64,000 nucleotides of DNA, taken from positions 437,948 to 501,947 of the forward strand of contig WBMW01003957.1 in the NCBI GenBank assembly GCA_013396635.1, written 5' to 3'. The position numbers were made by a program, and so were the translations under genes. Positions 14,001-25,436 of this stretch are shown here, piece after piece; within the stretch, counting starts at the first letter, position 1, and the number at the start of each line of letters is the position of its first letter. Under the pieces are notes generated by a model. The model saw only the letters and a list, made by a program, of their open reading frames with translations. It was not told where the DNA came from and did not search any database. The DNA comes from Penelope pileata (taxonomy: Eukaryota; Chordata; Aves; Galliformes; Cracidae).

Positions 14001-17000
14001 CCTTGCTAATCCACTCTTTTCCAGAATTAAGACAGAACTACCCATCCCTTCACATTGCCATTAGTCATTCCTCATCTGGTCAGTACATTAAGGCTTCAGC
14101 AAAGCAGCTGATTACCAAGGTTAACAGATATACCTTTTTTTTTTTTTTGTCATTTATTCCACTCCAGAACACAACTCTCCTCCACAATACTAGAGAGGAA
14201 TTCAGTCATTTGCTGGAATAGATCTGTATAAAATGAACAGTCCTGATGCTTCTAGAAAAGCCTTATGTTCATCACTACCTGACAGTAATTCCCTTTTACA
14301 TTTCATCTTCCCATTTCCTAATTTTCTCTTGGGAAAGTAGGAGGGGGTTTTTCTCTACAGTCAGAAGTCTGAAGAGCCAGGATCTCCCCTCCCACCTGCA
14401 CTTAGTGCTCCCTGCACATACATTTTTCCTCACAGCACAGTAATGCTTTTAACTGAAGTCAAGAAGCTTACTTGTGGGTGAAGGAAGAGGGAAAAGAACC
14501 AATAAATATGAGGATTGACTGAGATTGTTTTAGGATGCTGACCAAGCACCTGACAGACACAGACTGACAGGCACGAGTCTTCAGCATCTTTCACAAGCCA
14601 CCACTCCACACTTCCACCCTCTGCAACCCCGCTCTCCCACCTCTCACATTCCCAGCAAGGCAGAGGGCCTCTCTCACTGCACACCAGGAAGGAGCCCACA
14701 GAGTGCCTCTGCTCCACATGGCTCAGAACACCACACAAACACAGCTGCAGGAGATAAGCCCAGGAGTCTGCAGTGACCTACACAAGCTCAGAAGCACAGA
14801 AGACAACCATGTGGCCAGCACAACATGACATCCACAGCAGCAGCAGGCAGGAGTGAGTTAGATATCAGGAGGCAGAGGGCTAAGGGAGAGCCAGAGAAGC
14901 AGAACCCAGACACAGAAGATGAAAGATGATGGAACACGCAGCAGTGGCTTCAAGAAAGCTAGAGCAATTTAAATATCCAGGAACTAACACAATGCTTCAG
15001 CAGGTATCAGGAAATAGCACTATTCCAGGACTATCACAGGAACCACAGCATTGCATACCTACCTCTTCTTCAACACACGTAAGCTAAGCCATAAAGTCAA
15101 TTTTGGTTCTGCTTTGCTCACACTCTCAGCGCTAGATCTGAGCTGCCTACACGCACACAGCACAATGCAGTTACCTAAACATCACACTAAGGGCCCGTGA
15201 CTCTAACTGCTAGCATCAAAAACCTGACTGCCTAGGAAAACAGGATTTTAATCAGATCCCACGTGTAACCGGGAGCCATAAAGAGCTCACAGTCTGTAGC
15301 AACAAACCCCTCTTCCACCAAGACCACATACGACATCTTTCTCTTTTCCCTTCCCCTTCACACAACCAGCATCATTTCTGCTCCGTGTTTTATCTGGGGG
15401 CAAGGCATTCCCATGCACCAGTTTCAAAGCATCACTGAAAAGAAACAAAAACACCACACTGAAGTGCAACATCTGACACAAAAGAGAGAGTAAGAAAAAT
15501 CTGAATCCACTACATACCATGCTGCTTTACTAGTTCCTCCCAAATGACCCTGAGAGCTGACACAGAAACCCGCTGAGCCTAGGCAGCGGCCCCCCCTCCT
15601 GAGAGCCAGGAAGGAGGCACGAAGCCGGACAGCCCAGCTCACCACCTCTGGTGCTCACTCTGTTTCTTCTTGATGCGCTCACAACCATAGGTTTGCAGAA
15701 GACTTGCTTTTTTCCAGCTGGATTTCTGTTTTTGTTGGATGGCTGTGCTGAGGCCAGCAAAGGGGAGAAGGCAGGAGGCAGCTCTCCCCCACAGCAGTTA
15801 GGAGCTGCTGGATCAGCCTAGCTGGCTCTGACAAATCAGAGCCATGGCACAGAAGAGAAGTGACCAGATCCCTTCTGCCCAGTCTTGACACAGTCTGCAG
15901 AGAGGTTCACTGCCTCCAAAGCAGCGGTATCCCAGGGGCTGGTGGCTCGGATGACCCCAGCTCATTTACTCGATATACCTAGAGGCCTGTGAACTTTCAC
16001 CATGCACTGACATGACTGACACTCTCACAACCATCCTGAGCTGAAAAGATGGTATAAAGTAATCCCAGACACACACAGCCCTCCCTTCTCTACATGTAAG
16101 AATGCTTTTTAAGTATTACAAACTACTTTTCAGAAAACACAAGAACAACCACCTTGAAGGTGAAGCAAATCACCAGCGTTAAGCAGTGACACGTCGGGCA
16201 GCAGCTGCTGCAGCTCTCCACTAGGAAGCCCACAGAGCCCAACACCTCCTCAGAAGGGGCCAGAAGAGACCTTGGTGAGGCTGTGTTGATGATGGCTGCC
16301 CACTCCAATCCACTTCGCTCCATCTGCAGAGGACAGGCAAGAGCATTTTTGGCAGCAAGCGCTTCCTGGTGCAACAGAAGCCTCCTAAACATAGTAATTT
16401 CACCCCACTTTCCCTTTTACCCACAGAAGACAAGAACCAACTTTTAGTTCAGAATTCCTCCATGTGCCACATTATCCTATGGGAAAACAGACCACCGTGA
16501 CAACAGCAAACTTCTTCAAATACAAAGGAAACCCAAACCTCTGCACAAGCTAGAAGGGTGCACAATTGTGTGTTAATAAGGATACACCATTAAAGAAATC
16601 ACTGATGCTAAAGATAAAGAACTGAGAGCTTCCCAAAGTGTCTATCAATATTTCATAGTGCTTGCTGGCACTCTTTGAGCTTAACTCTGGGGAAAGTTAA
16701 ATAAAAGCAGCAACGTGCTTTTAGTTTGTGATAGGAATGCACAGTTTCTCTTTCCTACTGTTTCAATACCAAGTGTTATCTCCCATCAGATCCTGTGCTA
16801 CAGCCCAGGTGCTCAGGGCCTCTCTCACTGTCCAGAGCTGCCCTACCACCCAGAGCAGAGGCACACGAGAAGGCGACAGCGGACTAAGGAAAAGAAGCAT
16901 TTAAGAAACCTAATTAAATAGTTACTGACCTAACAAAAAAAAAAAATCTAATAATTCAGCATTTTAAAAATAAAAGCAACCTTCAACTACACTAGAAGAA

Positions 17001-17557
17001 CACTAATGGGGAAAGAAGGAAAGCAAGAAGGGAATGACATTAAAAAAAGCTTCTTTCAAGAAATCTGAACACAATCCTACAGACCGAGTGATAACAGACA
17101 TCCTGAACTCTCATTTACTTTTACACTTTGGTTTTAAAAGCACAGCAATAAAAGCTATTTGCTTTTCACTTTCAAGATTCCCTGTCCAAAGCGTAATCAG
17201 GAAGAATGAAATTAGAACACCACACAAGAAGGCTGATCTCTCCTTATCTGTGACAACACAGGAAAGCATTCTCATTCTTCATTCAAGGAATATTTTAACT
17301 CTCCAACAGAAACCCTCAGGGCCATTAAACTGCACATTTCCTAATCTAATAGGATACTTTCTTCCTCACACTGCTGGCGATGGTCTGCCAGCCTACAGTT
17401 AAAGGAAAGGAAACCTGTCATACTCTGATGACTCCTCAGATGCACCCTGAGGCTCTGTTATGGCAAGAGCTTCATGCAGAATTGCCTCCTGGCCAAGCAA
17501 GCAAACTCAGCCAATCTATGTGAACAGATCTACCTCTCCTACAGATATTTCCTGCAG

Positions 17558-18128
17558 GACCACAGAACCATAGGGGTTGGAAGGTACCTCTGGAGATCCT
17601 CCAGCCCCACCCACAGCTAAAGCAGTTCCCCATGGGAGGTTGCACAGGAAGGCATCCAGGTGGGTTCTGAATATCTCCAGAGAAGGAGACTCCACAACCT
17701 CTCTGGGCAACCTGTTCCAGTGCTCCGTCATCCTCACTGTAAACAAAGTTTTCCTCATGTTCATATGGAGCTTCCTGTGTTCCAGTTTGTGCCCATTGCC
17801 CCTTGTCCTGTCGCTGGGCACTGCTGAAAAGAGCCTGGCCCCATCCACTTGACATTCATCCTTTAGATAATTATAAACAAAGATCAGATCCCCTCTCAGT
17901 CTTCCCTTCCCCAGGCTGAACAGCCCCAGGTCTCTCAGCCGTTCCTCCTAAGGAGGTGCTCCAGGCCCCAGCCATCTCTGTGTCCCTCCACTGGACTCTC
18001 TCCAGCAGTTCCCTGTCTGTCTTGTACTGGGGAGCCCAGCACTGGACACAGCACTCCAGCTGTGGCCTCACCAGGGCAGAGCAGAGGGGGAGGATCACCT
18101 CCCTAACCCTGCTGGCCACGCTCCAGGT
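17558..18128 (-). repeat. CR1 LINE fragment (CR1-B-like) with ORF2 C-terminal remnants
   Basis: The longest clear CR1 copy in the window, about 570 bp, minus strand, 5'-truncated. Two reading frames on the minus strand preserve pieces of the CR1 ORF2 C-terminus: [18 protein letters not shown] followed by ELLERVQ near 18000-18110, then [18 protein letters not shown] and [24 protein letters not shown] sequence (here [14 protein letters not shown]) at about 17650-17850. The frames are offset, so this is a dead fragment. It ends at 17558 in the 3' UTR. Confidence 0.95.
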
Positions 18129-18949
18129 GATTTCGTTTGCCTGTGCACACAAATACACCCATATTCCTGCCCATCACACACATCAAACAAGAAAGTAGTA
18201 AGTGAAACCATTCTCTTCTATTCCCAAAAATTGCATTAATCTCACTTTCATCCTCCAGTACTCACACAAGTAGAAATGAAGGGGCGTATTTCTAGCATTT
18301 CTAATACAGAACATTAAACCAAAGAGGGCTCAGGAGCCTGCTTTGATAGGAGGACATAGGAAATCTAAAAATGAACTCCTGCCAATGAGGTCTCATCCCT
18401 ACAAAGAACAGCATTCTGCTGGGCAGCACAATCACATGAGTGCTGTAGTAAAGCATAAAGTCTCTCATTCACATGGGCAAAAGTTTGTACAGGGCCAAAT
18501 ACTCTTCCCAGTCAGCTTTTTCATGAACACACGCACTTCCTGCTGATGCACAAAGCACATATGTTAGCCCAGGTTGAGATTTGGATTGAAAAAGTGCCAT
18601 ACACTGTTCCAGACACCCCTCTCTGCTGCCTAGCACGAGATGAGGACACACACCACTAGAGCAGAGCCCTGCACTGCCCCACCTGCCAGAGGCCATCCCC
18701 CTGCCCCACGGGTGGCCGGGCAAACTCAACAGCAGCACAAGGCTATGCCACCGACGAGCCTTCTCCAGAGGCTTTCCCAGAGACCTTGCTGAGCCCCACG
18801 GCAGTGCAGCCAGCAGTGCCTCCCTCCCAGCTTCCACCCTACTTCCATTTATCACCTCAACAGATGCTGCCCCAGCTCCGGGCTCACCACATCCAGCCAC
18901 ACAGCCAGCTACAATGCATCCAGCTGCCCGGCTTCCCTTGCAGGAGACG

Positions 18950-19600
18950 TTCTGCTCTCGGTGCCAGCACCTGCTGTCCCTGCCCCCTCGCTCAGCTCAC
19001 AGAGAGGGACGGGGCAGCTCTCGGTCTCACTCGGGGATGTCGGGCAATACCCAATCCTCAGGTAACATTCTCCCTGTTCAGGCACGTCCAGGCACTCTCC
19101 CCGTGCAGCCCCATGGCTGGGAGCACCCCGAGGAGCGCCCACCGCTGCCGGCCCCCCCCCCCCCAGGCACCCACTGACAGGAAACGACACNNNNNNNNNN
19201 NNNNNNNNNNNNNNNNNNNNNNNNNNNNNNNNNNNNNNNNNNNNNNNNNNNNNNNNNNNNNNNNNNNNNNNNNNNNNNNNNNNNNNNNNNNNNNNNNNNN
19301 NNNNNNNNNNNNNNNNNNNNNNNNNNNNNNNNNNNNNNNNNNNNNNNNNNNNNNNNNNNNNNNNNNNNNNNNNNNNNNNNNNNNNNNNNNNNNNNNNNNN
19401 NNNNNNNNNNNNNNNNNNCCCCGCAGCCGGAGCCGACGGCCTCTGCAGCCGCCTACCGCCGTCCCCGCGGCTGTGGGGCCACACACCGCGGTCCACACCC
19501 CCACCGAAACCCGCACCGNGGCCTCAGCTCCTGGCCTAGGAGATGGGAGACAGTGGCAGCCTGAAGGGAGACGCACCGAAACAGCTGTCCTGTGCGTGCT
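18950..19600 (-). promoter_or_regulatory. LYST: CpG island, probable LYST promoter and exon 1
   Basis: GC and CpG content rise sharply here. The first 100 bases after the gap (19419-19518) carry roughly 14 CpG dinucleotides by hand count, far above the surroundings. No TATA box is visible, as expected for a housekeeping CpG promoter. The island lies upstream of the first LYST coding exon on the same strand with no other gene between, so it is the natural place for the LYST start site and untranslated exon 1. A 228-base gap, an ambiguous base at 19519 and a run of 14 C at about 19151-19164 obscure the core. It could also drive a divergent plus-strand transcript. The LYST link is inference. Confidence 0.55.
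19191..19418. other. Assembly gap (228 N) inside the CpG island
   Basis: A run of unknown bases flanked by C-rich and CpG-rich sequence. Protein frames drawn across it are meaningless. The true start site or exon 1 donor may lie inside. Confidence 0.99.
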
Positions 19601-21949
19601 GAAAGAAAGACGATACATTGTTTGGACTAAAAAAAAACAGTGTTGAGAAAGGCAAGTAGACAAAATGGAAGATTTTGTCAGAACAGTGTTTTTCTTATCT
19701 CTTGAATTCTTCAAAGCGCAACCTGTCTTTCTGATATGTGAGTTTTCTTTAATGACAGTAATTAAAGCTCCTGCTGCAGCAGGTGTGGCAGCATGCCTGC
19801 TGTTCGGCTCTAGATCTGGGTCTTACCATAAAATACGGCACGTGAGGGAATTGACTCTGAGTCTGTGTACACCAATTTAAATTTGCAGCACCCCGTTAAA
19901 GTGAGTAATGCAACCCCAGTTCGTGCCTGAGTAACTGTGAATCGAGTCGGGCTCTGTGTATCGGCGTTAATTCACTGCTAACTCTCCCTAGTCTACCATC
20001 AAAGCCTGAATCCCAGTTGCATCTCAAAGGCTTTCCAGCAGAATTCTTCCTAAATTGTAGTTTTCTGCTGTGCTTCCCCCTCCCCTGCACACACGTGGGT
20101 GGTAATAACACGGAAAACAAGCAAGATGAAGGGCGGAATGGCACCTTCTGCTTGTTTCCTTGAACAACAGAGCAAGCCCTCACCACCGAGACCTAAACAG
20201 GCAGCAGCATCACTCACGTTCTTTAGTGTACAGTGTTAGTGCTCACAGACAGTGGATTTAGATGGGTGGTGCCAAAATTGTAGGGGTCAGTGGGCCACTG
20301 CCCAATCCCAGAACTTCCTGAGCAGCCCCCACACCCTTCACAAGCCACCAGCTGCTCTGCTCATCAGACTTCAGCTGAGAACACTGCAGAGGTGACCTGA
20401 GGCCCAGGTTCATTGAGTGTTCCTACAGTCTCGTTCTCTCCTTTCCAATGAGTATTTACCTGCCCAGGGAAACACACGTATGTTTTAGTGGCGTAATAAA
20501 GTCATTTATAAAAACTACGAAGTGATACATGTGAGTGGGCTGGGTGCCACCAAGAGGGGTTTTGGAAAGGGCATCTTTAGCCGGCTGAGATTTGCAGAGG
20601 AGGAGTATCGGTCTGCTTTCCCAAGGAAGCACACGCTCCGCTTTTTCCTATGCTACTGTGAACGATACGGAAGAGTGAGAAAAATGGTAAAATAATGTTG
20701 CGCTTAGGGAATCACTGAATGTTGTGAGGAAATCATGGAAATAACATGCCAGTTTAGATGTGGGTAATATCCAGAGTGTGTATCACGCAGAGGAGCAGCC
20801 TGCGAGCTGATGTGCTTCCAGGCGAGTGCTGGAGGAGGCAGCTACTGGGCACGTTCAAGGACACACAAAGCCAGGCTGGCTGTGCTTCGTGCCTGATTTC
20901 TGCGTGTTTGGCTAGCTGACTGAAGTGGTATGTAAAAGCCAGAAATGAGAAAATGAAAACACTATTTAATGAGTGGAGTGCAAAGGCAAAATTAAATGAG
21001 GTGAAATGGTTCCAAACAGAGCTGAAAGTGCAGGAAGCATCCCCGGTCTGCCCAGGCTTGTCTGCTCTATCCCCAGTGCTGCCTGGCTGCTGCAGTAGCT
21101 CCTGGGCAGCACAGAGCTGACATAAGGGTGCATTTACTGGTGGTTCTAGTTTGTTTCCAGAAAAGAGAAGAAGGTAGCCAGAGAGCCTGGCTGCAGCACA
21201 TTGTAATGATCCCTACCTTTGTCCCATGTGTGATCAATAGGAAAGAACTCAAAACAACTTCAATTATCAGTTTTGAATTTGCCTGTCTAGTTTGACTAAC
21301 CTTGGCTTTCCCATTTAGAAGGATTTCCTCCAGTTTAAAGTGTACTTAAAAGCAGTCAATCACTAATTGCAATGTAGACTGAACTGGGATTAAAATGCCC
21401 TGTATGCAGTGATTTTCAACAACGTGGGAAAACTTGATTGTAATCAATTTCTATAGAAATAGAAGCTGGAATAATTCACACTACAAAGATGAGAGAAGCC
21501 TAATGAGAAATGCAAATAGCATGGTAGGATAAATATACATCTACAGCACTTAGAGCTTTAATTTGCACCTTCTCGTGGGTACCAAAGGTATGAATTACAC
21601 CAGATCGTCATCTCTTACTGTTACACATTGTCATGTGCCTGTAACGATGTCTACAGCCCTGTTCTGCAGTAAATAAACAGGCAGAGGAAGAGCCCCCGAG
21701 CTGAGCCAGTGAAGCTGAGGTGAGACCTCAGTAAAGGCACGCCAGGCTGCAGTTTTCACACATCCTTTTTAGGTCCATCTGTGCCTCTAGTTGGATCTAC
21801 TACCCATGTGAAAATACAGACCTCCTTATCTTCCTAATCCACCACAAAAAGCTTATCTGCAATTCACAATAACAAACGTTTTATGTTTTACTTCGTCTTT
21901 CCTGGTCTTTCCTGTCTATTTCTCTGTTTTCTCTAGTTCTTCCGTGCTG
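19601..21949. other. Unique sequence upstream of the CpG island, no gene seen
   Basis: I see no recognisable coding exon or repeat here. AT-rich stretches near 20460-20540 and 21330-21560 contain several homeodomain-like AT cores and a TTGATT/AATCAA inverted pair at 21434-21447. None of these is specific enough to call. Confidence 0.6.
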
Positions 21950-22500
21950 TGATACAGAAGAGTTATTCTCTCATCCCTCTCCCTATGCCTCTCATGGTGT
22001 TAGGATTCATTGTCAAACCTCTCCTCCTTTTGTTCCACTCCGGAGAGTCCCAGACTGTTTAATCATTCATTGTGTACAAGTTGCCTCAGGTTTCTTGCCT
22101 TTTTTTGTACCTTTTGTTGTTCTTTTTACCATGAGACAACTGGAGCTGCAGACAATAGTCAAGATGAGAGTTTGACACAAATTTCCTGCACACTATGCTA
22201 TGTTTTCCCCTTTTTGCTTGCTTTCCTTAATAATTCCTAATGTCACAGTCCCCCTCCACTACTGAGCACTGGGCTGACAGCTTCAAAAAAACACCATAAC
22301 CCAGAGATCTCTCAAAATCCTTTTCCCAGCTGACTGTCGTTTTACCCACCTAGAGAAACCGATTATCAGGAAGCACCTGCACCTCAAGCTGCTCTTCTTT
22401 TTCCAGGTGACTTGTATGTCCAGTAACACATGACCACGCACAGATTTCTGTGAGACTTCACTGGGGACTCTTACTTTCTACAACTCCTTAGGATCACTGC
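21950..22500 (-). repeat. Ancient, highly diverged CR1-family LINE remnant
   Basis: Plus-strand text follows, block by block, the antisense of an old amniote CR1 lineage of the kind common in turtles and crocodilians rather than the young bird CR1 seen elsewhere here. Blocks in order are 'agagtcccagactgtttaat', 'tgtaccttttg', 'gcagacaatagtcaagatga', 'cttaataattcctaatg', 'ccagagatctctc' and a weak 'acagatttctgtgag' block. There is a deletion and much drift between blocks. The insertion is therefore on the minus strand. The assignment is from memory of the family pattern. The boundaries are approximate. Confidence 0.62.
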
Positions 22501-22550
22501 AGGTCAGGTATCAAAATATAAACAGAAAGCATTTGTTGTGGTAATTTTTA

Positions 22551-22601
22551 TTTCCCTTCCTTCCTCTCTCCTTCTTTCTTTCTTTTTCCTCTCTTTCTTT
22601 C
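22551..22601. repeat. CT-rich polypyrimidine tract
   Basis: About 50 bases of almost uninterrupted C and T with CTTT and CTTC units. Simple repeat of low complexity, next to the old CR1 remnant. Confidence 0.8.
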
Positions 22602-23277
22602 AGCTGGGTCTTTCTAAATTTCATGAGTTTTATTGCAGTCAGTGAAGCATTAGAAAGATTCAGCCCCAAAACTTTTTGTCTTTCACAAACAAATGGTGCT
22701 ACTCTATATTGATTAGATTCTCATTTGCTCATTTGCTTGTGTAGGGAAAACAGATAAGCCAGACTGACGACAGAAAGCTGCTAATCGCAACACTATAACT
22801 AAATTAATAAACATAAATCATCTTCTGGCAAACTGACCATGATTTTTGCAAACAAATTAACTGTACATAACAATAAACAAAACAACCTATTATAGCAACT
22901 CTGCTGCTGCACAGGCCTCAGACTGCATTTCCCCCCATGATCTGTGCTTGGCAATCTAATAGCTTCATCTCCAGTCCCCAGAGCAGTAGTCAAAATATTC
23001 TGGCCTGCAGTGTGAGAGGCAAATTGTAAGTAAGAGAGCCCTGAACTTCTCAGTGAATTACCTCTGCTGGAAAGGGGAAGGAAATCCAGCAAAGGCAGAC
23101 ACTCAATGTTTACACACACTTCTTTTCTGATTACAGCCGTGGATGTCTCCCTCTCCAGAGGCAGCAATCCATCTCCATAAATAACAGCAGAGCTTGCTGC
23201 ATTTAGTCACAGAAAGTCCAGTAATGGTTCTTGGCATGACTCAACCAACAGTGGCAGCAATTCTCTCTACATGGCCA

Positions 23278-23363
23278 TGTGTCCAGGGGGTTGGAACTGG
23301 ATGATCTTGGAGGTCTCTTCCAACCCAAGCCATTCTGTGGCACTGTGATTGTATGATTCTATG
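23278..23363 (+). repeat. CR1 LINE 3' tip
   Basis: Only the last 80-90 bases of a CR1 remain on the plus strand. The blocks 'gggggttggaactgg', 'atgatcttggaggtctc' and 'ttccaacccaagccattct' are followed by the terminal 'tatgattctatg'. Extreme 5' truncation is normal for this family. Confidence 0.9.
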
Positions 23364-25428
23364 CAAGGTGCTACTCAGGAGCGCTCATGGCAGCCATTGC
23401 CAGCTGCAGGGACAGCAGGAGCAGGTAGATGCAGCCTTCTTCTGGTGCTCCTCACCCACTGGTGCAGCGGACCCCATGTGCTTTTGGGGCTGCTCTGAAA
23501 TGCCCTGTGGGTGCCAGAGTTGTCAGTGAGACCTGGAGTGCTGCAGAGCCTGCTCCCACCCAGCACAGTGGAGAATGTGGGCTCGTGTTGGCAGGGCAAA
23601 AGGGATGTTTTCCTAAGGCTGTTCCAATGGGACGTTTAGAGACGTGATTCCCTGTTGGTACTGATGCCAGATTCATCTCTGGCACAGAGGATGGGTTTGA
23701 CAGGAAGGATGATGATGCAGGGAAAGCAAAGGGGTGCAAGAGCCAGCGTCAGGGCAGCTCACAGGGTGTGCATTGTCTGTCCTGGAACAAACACAGTTCA
23801 TGGAGCTGCCCCTGTGACAACACTCAGCCTTTGTGCTCCCTGCCTTTCTGTAGGAGGCACTTTCTCCAGATTAGCATTCTTGGACAGACGCTGGCTCTGA
23901 ATTCACTGGGGAGCACAAAGTGCACCATAATTTGGGTGCTCTCACTTCCCCATGAGCAGCAGCGGCTGTGCTGCGACCTGGGCTGTCCTGGGAGGACCAT
24001 GGCTGTTTCCTGGTCATGTTGCCTGGCCATGTTTTCTGTTATTTCTCTGGATGTCTCCAGCATTGTTCCAAGTGACTCACTGGATGCCGTAATGTAGCTT
24101 ACAGAAAGGGAAACATCATTGTTTCAAGGCAAGCAATTGAGCCAGTTCTGCAGTTTTATGTAACTCTGTGGAGCTCCATAGGTATTTAGTTACATTAAAT
24201 AATTCATGGCGTTGCTGTCTGAAGTGCAACAGTTTATTTGTTCCACCTGAAAGGTGATTCAGGCTCAGAATGCTTCAGACAGGCATCCAGCAACCGAGTC
24301 TTTTCGGAACACATGCATTTATGCAACCAGCGGCTAGCTCCCAGCACCCCTCCAGGCCCTCTGCCAAATCTTCTCATTTTCTGATTATAAGGCCAAATCT
24401 TGTTCTCAGTTTTGTTGGCACTACTCTACAGCTTTCAGCAGACACCCTGGAGTCTCTCTGGTGCAAATGCGTTCCCTGTGATCGCCAGTGTTTCCCCAGC
24501 CCAGCTCACGCCTTCCTGAGCCTTCCTCACCAGCTGCCCACCAGCACTCCGCCGAGCGCTGACCTGACACACAGTGGCACACACATTCCCAGACCCAACA
24601 TCACTCCTCACAGTCTGGGGACTCCTGGAGCAGTCCCCAGACAAGCACCAAAGCACATGTAGCAGCTGCTACTCACCCCCGATCACTTTGGTCCTTATGG
24701 CAGACGTGGAGCCTCTCAGGATCCCCACACCAGGCTCCAGACTGCTCTGAACCATCCCACGGCAGTGCCCCAGCCACCCCTGCTCAGGCTGATTTTCTTG
24801 CACCTCCTCCCACAGGGCGCTGGACTGCCACAGCTCCGCAGCAAGGGGAATGGCCCTCCTTGGTGACTTCTTCTATCATAAACATTCCCCACTTCCATGC
24901 ACTTCACCCTCACCTCAGAAATTAGGCATCATTCTAAGCAATAAAAACTATTTAGAAACCTGCAGAGCATACCTGGTTTCCTCAGAGAGCTGGAGCTACA
25001 AAGCGAGGGGCAGTGGCACAGAACCACACAGGCATCCTCCTGGGGACTCCTCTGCTAGCACTGGACACAGACCCAGTCAGAGTGATGCTGCATCTGCACA
25101 AACTGCTGCAGTGAAGCCTCGGAGTTTCTGCTGGATGAAATCACAGGTTCCTTGCTGGTGTGCTCTGGCTCTGATGGAGCTCTGGCTCCATTTCAGCTTC
25201 ACACAAGCAGCCTTTCCTGCAGAGGTTTGGAATCAGAGGCTGCTTTGTTTTGGGTTAAAAAATGAAGGGAAGAAAGAAAGATGAAGAGAAATGCATTTTA
25301 CTATCAGTAGTGCAGGGGGATGACTAAACAATGCAGACAGCTACAAAGATTGTGCTAAGTGGTGCAAGAGGCTGAAAGCTTTCCAATATGCCATTCTATT
25401 GTGTTTGCTCGAGCATTGCATACAGGGG

Positions 25429-25436
25429 TATAAAAA
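25429..25436 (+). promoter_or_regulatory. Isolated TATA-box-like site
   Basis: The sequence TATAAAAA sits in a G-rich context (ggggtataaaaagg), close to the ideal Pol II TATA box. No convincing coding sequence follows: the first ATG downstream on the plus strand (25467) opens a frame that stops after two codons. If functional it would drive a non-coding RNA; it may equally be chance. Confidence 0.2.

Larger units (their letters stand above)
1845..19190 (-). other. LYST: Inferred LYST intron 1
   Basis: About 17 kb of mostly AT-rich sequence lies between the first coding exon and the CpG island. I recognise no other exon, though a short untranslated exon could be hidden because such exons have no coding signature. 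It contains CR1 copies at 10604-11016 and 17558-18128, a T/A tract at 8358-8397, an A run with an ambiguous base at 6342 and a T16 run near 14134. The intron assignment depends on transcription starting at the island. Confidence 0.55.

Noticed and set aside
18786..19714. Long open frames on both strands across the first gap (up to 286 codons)
   Set aside because: They span 228 unknown bases and GC-rich sequence, so length is an artefact and no domain is seen on either side.
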